This document shows positions 6,779 through 10,554 of a stretch of DNA of 10,554 nucleotides, one piece after another. Origin of the DNA: Bacteroidales bacterium (GTDB taxonomy: Bacteria; Bacteroidota; Bacteroidia; Bacteroidales; JAOZTL01); contig JAOZTL010000058.1 in the NCBI GenBank assembly GCA_029942205.1, forward strand, positions 1 to 10,554, in the 5' to 3' direction. The position numbers were made by a program, and so were the translations under genes. The notes beneath the pieces were generated by a model, which saw only the letters and a program-made list of their open reading frames with translations, had not been told where the DNA came from and made no database searches. How positions within the stretch are numbered: position 1 is the first letter of the stretch; the number at the start of each line of letters is the position of its first letter.

Positions 6779-7396
6779 ATGCACATTGCTATTGCTGGAA
6801 ACATTGGTTCTGGAAAAACGACACTCGCCAGCCTTTTGGCGAATCATTACGGGTGGAATGCCCATTACGAAGACGTGGATGATAATCCATATTTGAATGA
6901 TTTTTACGATGATATGCAACGTTGGTCATTCAATTTACAGGTTTTTTTCTTAAATAGTAGATTTAAACAAGTTTTAGATATTCGTGATTCGGGAAAAACG
7001 GTCATTCAGGATCGAACGATTTATGAAGATGCTTTTATTTTTGCGCCTAATTTGCACTCAATGAGCTTGATGACTACACGTGATTTTGAAAATTATTTTT
7101 CGCTATTCCAATTGATGGAAAAACTGGTGTCGCCACCTGATTTGTTGATTTACTTGAAAGCATCCGTGCCCAAATTAGTGAGTCAGATCCAAAAAAGAGG
7201 GCGAGATTATGAAAATACTATTCGTTTGGATTATTTGACCAAATTAAACGAACGATATGAAAATTGGGTAAAAACCTACAAATTGGGCAAATTGCTGATT
7301 ATTGATGTCGATAATCTTGATTTTAAAGAGCATCCAAGTGATTTGAGCTTTGTTATTGATAAAATTGATGCCGAAATTCATGGATTATTTAAATAA
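6779..7396 (+). CDS. Deoxynucleoside kinase (deoxyadenosine/deoxycytidine kinase family)
   Basis: 205 residues, full length for the dNK family (PF01712 type), which transfers the gamma phosphate of ATP to deoxynucleosides in the salvage pathway. The P-loop GNIGSGKTTL is at 7-16. Glu31 in HYEDVDDNPYL is the likely catalytic base, with the usual NPYL after it. QDRTIYEDAFIFA (77-89) is the DRS-type motif with Asp78 and Arg79, and KRGRDYE (139-145) is the LID region with its arginines. The exact substrate cannot be read from sequence; adenosine, cytidine and guanosine types are all possible. Cytosolic. It is followed by the repeat at 7394-7427 and a strong terminator, and it does not seem to depend functionally on the small genes upstream. 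Confidence 0.93.
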   Translation: MHIAIAGNIGSGKTTLASLLANHYGWNAHYEDVDDNPYLNDFYDDMQRWSFNLQVFFLNSRFKQVLDIRDSGKTVIQDRTIYEDAFIFAPNLHSMSLMTTRDFENYFSLFQLMEKLVSPPDLLIYLKASVPKLVSQIQKRGRDYENTIRLDYLTKLNERYENWVKTYKLGKLLIIDVDNLDFKEHPSDLSFVIDKIDAEIHGLFK

Positions 7397-7427
7397 GATC
7401 TTCGACCTTTTTGATATTGCTTACGCA
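7394..7427 (+). repeat. Dispersed 3'-end repeat, copy 1
   Basis: The plus strand reads TAAGATCTTCGACC, then TTTTTGATATTGCTTACGCAAG. The TAA is the stop codon of the deoxynucleoside kinase gene. It is among the best-conserved copies, with one change (GA for GG) that weakens the hairpin by one pair. Confidence 0.7.
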
Positions 7428-7440
7428 AGATTATTGTAAT

Positions 7441-7480
7441 AAAAAAGCCTGAAGTATTTCAAATACTTCAGGCTTTTTTT
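7441..7480. terminator. Bidirectional intrinsic terminator
   Basis: GCCTGAAGTATTT (7447-7459), one central base, and AAATACTTCAGGC (7461-7473) form a perfect 27-nt palindrome. A run of A lies on the left and a run of T on the right, so it works in both directions. It sits between the convergent kinase gene (+) and fumC (-). Confidence 0.93.
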
Positions 7481-7500
7481 ATTTTTGTTAGGCTCATTTT

Positions 7501-8895
7501 TTATAACGATCCGATCATTTTCATTGGATCTACCCACTCGTCAAATTCTGCTTCGGTTAAATACTCTAAAGCCAAAGATGCTTGTTTTAGAGTCGTTCCT
7601 TCTTTGTGTGCTTTTTTTGCAATTGCTGCTGCTTTTTCGTATCCGATGTGCGTGTTTAGTGCTGTTACGAGCATGAGCGAATTGTCTAAATGGCGTTTGA
7701 TCGTCTCCATATTTGGTTCGATACCGACAGCCAAATTATCATTAAACGAAACACAAGCATCACCAATTAAGCGAGCTGCTTGCAAGTAATTATAAATCAT
7801 TACAGGCTTAAACACGTTCAACTCAAAATGCCCGTTCATGCCGCCAACCGTGATTGCTGCATCGTTTCCTACTACTTGTGCACACACCATGGTCAAAGCC
7901 TCTACTTGCGTAGGGTTTACTTTTCCTGGCATGATAGACGATCCTGGCTCGTTCGATGGGATAATGATTTCGCCAATTCCACTACGAGGGCCCGAAGCCA
8001 TCAAGCGAATATCGTTGGCTATTTTCATTAAGCTAACAGCGATTGTCTTCAATGCGCCAGATGATTCAACGATGGCATCATGTGCTGCAAGACCCTCGAA
8101 TTTATTTTCGCCCGAAACGAATGGATTACCCGTAAATTTGGCAATGTTTTCTGCCACCAAATTAGCATAGCCTTTTGGTGTGTTAATGCCTGTACCAACG
8201 GCTGTTCCGCCCAAAGCAAGTTCGGTCAAATGCTCCAAAGTGGCTTTTAAAGCTTTCAAGCCATGGTTCAATTGCGATACATAACCCGAAAATTCTTGAC
8301 CAAGCGTAAGTGGCGTAGCGTCCATCCAGTGCGTGCGACCGATTTTTACCACCTCTTTGAATGTGTCCGATTTTTGTTGTAAGGTATCTCTTAGTTTTTC
8401 AACACCAGGAATAGTTGTTTCTACAATCATTTTGTATGCAGCAATGTGCATTGCCGTAGGAAAAGTATCGTTAGATGATTGTGATTTATTCACGTCGTCA
8501 TTCGGGTGAATTAATTTTTGTCCTTCGCCCAATTTTCCGCCTAGCATAACGTGTGCACGGTTAGAAACTACCTCGTTTACATTCATATTCGATTGAGTAC
8601 CCGATCCCGTTTGCCAAATTACCAATGGAAATTGCTCGCTTAATTTGCCCGCAATAATTTCATCACAAACGCCAGAAATTGCTTCTTTTTTTTCTTCAGC
8701 CAATACACCTAATGCATGATTGGTATGTGCTGCGGCTTTTTTTAAATAACCGAAAGCTTCAATAATTTCCTTAGGCATCGACGCATCTTCGCCAATTTTA
8801 AAATTCTCTTTTGAGCGTTGTGTTTGTGCACCCCAATATTTATCGGCTGGGACTTGTACTTCGCCCATAGTGTCTTTTTCTATTCTGTAATCCAT
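7501..8895 (-). CDS. fumC: Class II fumarate hydratase
   Basis: 464 residues, close to the 467 of the E. coli enzyme. It interconverts fumarate and L-malate in the TCA cycle, in the cytosol, without an iron-sulfur cluster. The start MDYRIEKDTMGEVQVP is typical. TGSGTQSNMNVNE (96-108) is the substrate-binding region. GRTHWMDATPLTLGQE (186-201) carries the His (189) that matches His188 of the E. coli enzyme. GSSIMPGKVNPTQ (318-330) is the fumarase/aspartase family signature with the catalytic Ser319. It begins 5 bp after the stop of the CAP lipoprotein gene on the same strand, so the two are probably co-transcribed. It ends at the shared terminator. The closest alternatives, aspartase and argininosuccinate lyase, are excluded by length and motif details. 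Confidence 0.97.
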   Translation of the reverse strand: MDYRIEKDTMGEVQVPADKYWGAQTQRSKENFKIGEDASMPKEIIEAFGYLKKAAAHTNHALGVLAEEKKEAISGVCDEIIAGKLSEQFPLVIWQTGSGTQSNMNVNEVVSNRAHVMLGGKLGEGQKLIHPNDDVNKSQSSNDTFPTAMHIAAYKMIVETTIPGVEKLRDTLQQKSDTFKEVVKIGRTHWMDATPLTLGQEFSGYVSQLNHGLKALKATLEHLTELALGGTAVGTGINTPKGYANLVAENIAKFTGNPFVSGENKFEGLAAHDAIVESSGALKTIAVSLMKIANDIRLMASGPRSGIGEIIIPSNEPGSSIMPGKVNPTQVEALTMVCAQVVGNDAAITVGGMNGHFELNVFKPVMIYNYLQAARLIGDACVSFNDNLAVGIEPNMETIKRHLDNSLMLVTALNTHIGYEKAAAIAKKAHKEGTTLKQASLALEYLTEAEFDEWVDPMKMIGSL

Positions 8896-8900
8896 TTTAT

Positions 8901-9371
8901 TTAGTTTTTATTTAAAAATATTTGTGTATAATAATAAGTTCCATCACTACTTTCAATAGCAGCAACGCCAATATGCGTGTAATTTCCTTCCATATTTTCA
9001 CGATGCCCATCTGAATCTATCCAGCCTTGAACAACTTTTTCTGCCGTTGTGTAGCCGTATGCAACATTTTCGGCTGCTGCCCCACCTCCTATTTTGCTGG
9101 TAAGAGAACTGATTCTGTCCGAAAAATTTTCGTGGCTAATTGTCCCCTGATCAATCATGTAAAGTGTGTGCTCTTTGGAATATTTCCAAATGGTTTCTTC
9201 CATTTCGAGCACATCTTTGCCTAGTGAAGCTCTATATTCGTTCGTTAAGCGGAGTATTTCCAACTCCATTTCTGAATAGGTCTCCGATAAGGATAAGTTA
9301 TCATTCTCTTCACAACCAGTGAAAGTAAATAATAATGTGCTCGCTAAAATTAAAAAAGTGATTTTTTTCAT
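8901..9371 (-). CDS. CAP-domain (SCP/PR1) lipoprotein
   Basis: 156 residues when started at ATG 9371. A longer frame to 9425 exists, but MKKITFLILASTLLFTFTGC is a classic lipoprotein signal with the lipidated Cys at 20, so the extra 18 residues are rejected. The acidic EEND right after Cys is compatible with a Bacteroidota surface-export signal (inference). The mature part is a bacterial CAP domain (PF00188 type): ILRLTNEYRASLG near the start, ISHENFSDR, GGGAAAENVAYG, GWIDSDGHRENM and THIGVA, then YYYTQIF. The two His residues in SHENF and DGHREN are in the usual cavity positions. Bacterial CAP proteins have no agreed biochemical activity; binding of ligands or peptides and cell-surface roles are proposed. 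It is directly upstream of fumC, which does not explain its role. Confidence 0.9.
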   Translation of the reverse strand: MKKITFLILASTLLFTFTGCEENDNLSLSETYSEMELEILRLTNEYRASLGKDVLEMEETIWKYSKEHTLYMIDQGTISHENFSDRISSLTSKIGGGAAAENVAYGYTTAEKVVQGWIDSDGHRENMEGNYTHIGVAAIESSDGTYYYTQIFLNKN

Positions 9372-9383
9372 AGTGTATAGTTT

Positions 9384-9420
9384 AAAGTTTTTGACCGATT
9401 TGATATTGCTTGTATTACTG
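9384..9420 (+). repeat. Dispersed repeat, copy 4 (inverted against copy 5)
   Basis: The plus strand reads AAAGTTTTTGACC, then GATTTGATATTGCTTGTATTACTG. The core is altered but the GACC and TTGATATTGCTT blocks are clear. It lies in the 5' region of the CAP lipoprotein gene, on the opposite strand to the genes here, and faces copy 5. Confidence 0.45.
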
Positions 9421-9482
9421 TGCAAATTCCTGTTATTCAGTGAGACTTGGAGTTGTTAATCGAATATTTCATAATTCAATGA

Positions 9483-9516
9483 AGTGTAAGTAACATCAAA
9501 AAGATCTAAGACCTTA
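9483..9516 (-). repeat. Dispersed 3'-end repeat, copy 5
   Basis: The minus strand reads TAAGGTCTTAGATC, then TTTTTGATGTTACTTACAC. It overlaps the last codons of the arsC-like frame, and its TAG is that frame's terminal stop. A change from CGACC to AGATC keeps the stem paired through a G-U pair, which supports selection on the hairpin. Confidence 0.65.
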
Positions 9517-9847
9517 GTTGTTCAATATTTTCAGCAGGATCGCCCCATACCGCTTTTTCGCCATCCACAATTATTGGGCGTTGAATCAATTTTGGATTTT
9601 CCACCATTGCTTTAATCTATTCCTGATCGCTTAATTCCTTTCCTTTATATTCTTGTTTAAAAACTGCTTCTTGTTTCCGAATCATTTCCAATGGCGTTTT
9701 ATTTAATTTATTCAATATTTCGGATAATTCGCTTTCACTGAAACCCGTTTTTAAATATTGAACAATCTCAAACTCAATATTTTTGGATTCAAGATAAGCT
9801 AGTCCTGCTCTACTTTTCTTGCATCGTGGATTGTGATATATTTTCAT
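9506..9847 (-). pseudogene. ArsC/Spx-family arsenate reductase-like gene with in-frame amber stop
   Basis: The start MKIYHNPRCKKSR contains the ArsC-family Cys9 and a thioredoxin-like fold follows (IEFEIVQYLKTGF, then LNKTPLEMIRKQE). The frame stops at TAG 9617-9619 after 76 residues. Reading straight through it, the same frame continues for 36 residues with the family's C-terminal part: IKAMVENPKLIQRPIIVDG, then EKAVWGDPAENIEQL, and stops at TAG 9506-9508. The full length would be 113 residues, normal for the YffB/ArsC group. The break is therefore a single nonsense change and not a frameshift; a TGG to TAG change is plausible. The RPIIV arginine is kept, but the usual IGRP is WGDP, so the third arginine of true arsenate reductases is not obvious. 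Without the C-terminal part the product is probably inactive. It lies 29 bp downstream of the methyltransferase gene, on the same strand. Confidence 0.85.
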
Positions 9848-9859
9848 AGTTATAATATT

Positions 9860-9879
9860 ATTTAAAGTCGAAGACCTTA
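9860..9879 (-). repeat. Dispersed 3'-end repeat, copy 6 (half copy)
   Basis: The minus strand reads TAAGGTCTTCGACTTTAA. The TAA is the stop codon of the methyltransferase gene. Only the hairpin half is present (AAGGT pairs with ACTTT around CTTCG); the TGATGTTGCTTACAC half is missing before the next gene begins. Confidence 0.55.
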
Positions 9880-10536
9880 CTTATTACATTTTATTAAATA
9901 TTTTGATTCTTCTAATGTTTTTTCTTTCGATTTGAAACCAATGTAAATTGCATCACTTTTATCAATAGATAATTTATAAATTAAAGGGAAAATTTCTTGC
10001 ATTTCCTCACAAAATGTTTTTTTAAAATTAATATAATCACTGTTCTCCATATATTCTAAAAAACGAGCAAAAGCAGGCTGTTCGCCATGAAAATCGTGAA
10101 TAATAATAGCATCTTTAGCCAATCGATTCATTTCTTCGAGCATTTTTTGGCGGCTGTTTCGTAGCATACCATGCATGACATACGATGCCGTGATTAAATC
10201 AAATGAACCGTCTTCAAATTCATCAAAATTTTCACCATCCACCAAGCTGAATGTTAATTTCCCTCGATAACGTCTTTTTGCACCTCTCACCATGAGCTCG
10301 GCAATGTCTACTCCATGCACTTTTTCTGCACCTCGCTGTTGTAGCAAAGCTCCCCAAGCACCTGTTCCACTACCGACATCTAAAATGCTTTTTCCTTGTA
10401 ACGGAATGTTTTTGTCGAGCTTAACGGAGGCTTTTTTGTACCAAATTCGCACCAATGGATCTACTAAATGGTAAATTGGAGCTATCAGATTGAAAATTCG
10501 ATGTGCGTGTTTATGTGATTTTACTACATAGGTCAT
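9877..10536 (-). CDS. Class I SAM-dependent methyltransferase, UbiE-like
   Basis: 219 residues, apparently complete. Motif I is SILDVGSGTGAWG (50-62), the glycine-rich SAM-binding loop. VHGVDIAE (73-80) holds the acidic residue for the ribose hydroxyls. LVDGENFDEFEDGSFDLIT (98-116) corresponds to motifs II/III. The N-terminal HAHRIFNLIAPIYHLVDPLV recalls the IAPxYD start of UbiE/COQ5-type enzymes, and IIHDFHG (134-140) is the usual strand after motif IV. The substrate cannot be deduced; UbiE itself is longer and has different C-terminal motifs, so I give no symbol. Cytosolic. It starts 18 bp from the window edge, so the promoter is outside. It is the first gene in view of a pair with the broken arsC-like gene. 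Confidence 0.88.
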   Translation of the reverse strand: MTYVVKSHKHAHRIFNLIAPIYHLVDPLVRIWYKKASVKLDKNIPLQGKSILDVGSGTGAWGALLQQRGAEKVHGVDIAELMVRGAKRRYRGKLTFSLVDGENFDEFEDGSFDLITASYVMHGMLRNSRQKMLEEMNRLAKDAIIIHDFHGEQPAFARFLEYMENSDYINFKKTFCEEMQEIFPLIYKLSIDKSDAIYIGFKSKEKTLEESKYLIKCNK

Positions 10537-10554
10537 AATTAATTGTTTCTAAGG

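Noticed and set aside
6728..6919. Minus-strand 63-codon frame over the start of the deoxynucleoside kinase gene
   Set aside because: Antisense to the well-supported P-loop region of the kinase; no recognisable features.
9372..9425. Longer N-terminus of the CAP protein
   Set aside because: The extra 18 residues would bury the lipoprotein signal that starts at ATG 9371, and this stretch overlaps dispersed repeat copy 4.
2095..9879. CRISPR array from the repeated 30-mers
   Set aside because: The copies are scattered over 7.8 kb on both strands, differ in sequence, and have no regular spacers.

Overview
The window looks like part of a chromosome from a Bacteroidota bacterium, probably a flavobacterium-type organism. 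The evidence is low GC content, A/T-rich translation starts without clear Shine-Dalgarno sites, a promoter of the TTTG-N19-TAnnTTTG type, a Bacteroidota-style lipoprotein, and protein families common in that phylum (nSTAND1-TM ATPases, EAD11-like and FISUMP modules). I cannot name the genus.

Left part (1-5596, minus strand): a three-gene conflict/defence-like operon, read from right to left. It opens with a SIR2-like protein carrying a C-terminal EAD11-like module. A 23-nt overlap leads into a transmembrane nSTAND1 ATPase with a carboxypeptidase-regulatory-like domain and Sel1 repeats. After 97 bp comes a second, paralogous nSTAND1 ATPase whose C-terminus is a FISUMP domain and which runs off the left edge. 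The two ATPases share the N-terminal switch but have different C-terminal domains, which the predicted topology places in the periplasm. My inference is a cytosolic effector controlled by two membrane-spanning sensors. The SIR2 domain seems to lack the usual catalytic histidine, so it may bind NAD or a nucleotide, or act as an adaptor, rather than be a standard NADase.

Middle (5597-6778): an AT-rich divergent intergenic region, then two small plus-strand genes that look like an antitoxin followed by a TumE/DUF6516-like toxin.

Right part (6779-10536): mostly ordinary genes. These are a deoxynucleoside kinase (+), a strong bidirectional terminator, then on the minus strand class II fumarase (fumC) directly preceded by a CAP-domain lipoprotein gene, an ArsC/Spx-like gene interrupted by an in-frame amber stop, and a class I SAM methyltransferase.

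A short dispersed repeat occurs about seven times in the window. Its consensus is AAGGTCTTCGACC followed by TTTTTGATRTTGCTTACAC. Three copies start exactly at the TAA stop codon of the upstream gene, and a fourth supplies the stop codon of the broken arsC-like gene. The first half can fold into a small hairpin with a CUUCG loop followed by a U-run. This is the structure least explained by the gene annotation.
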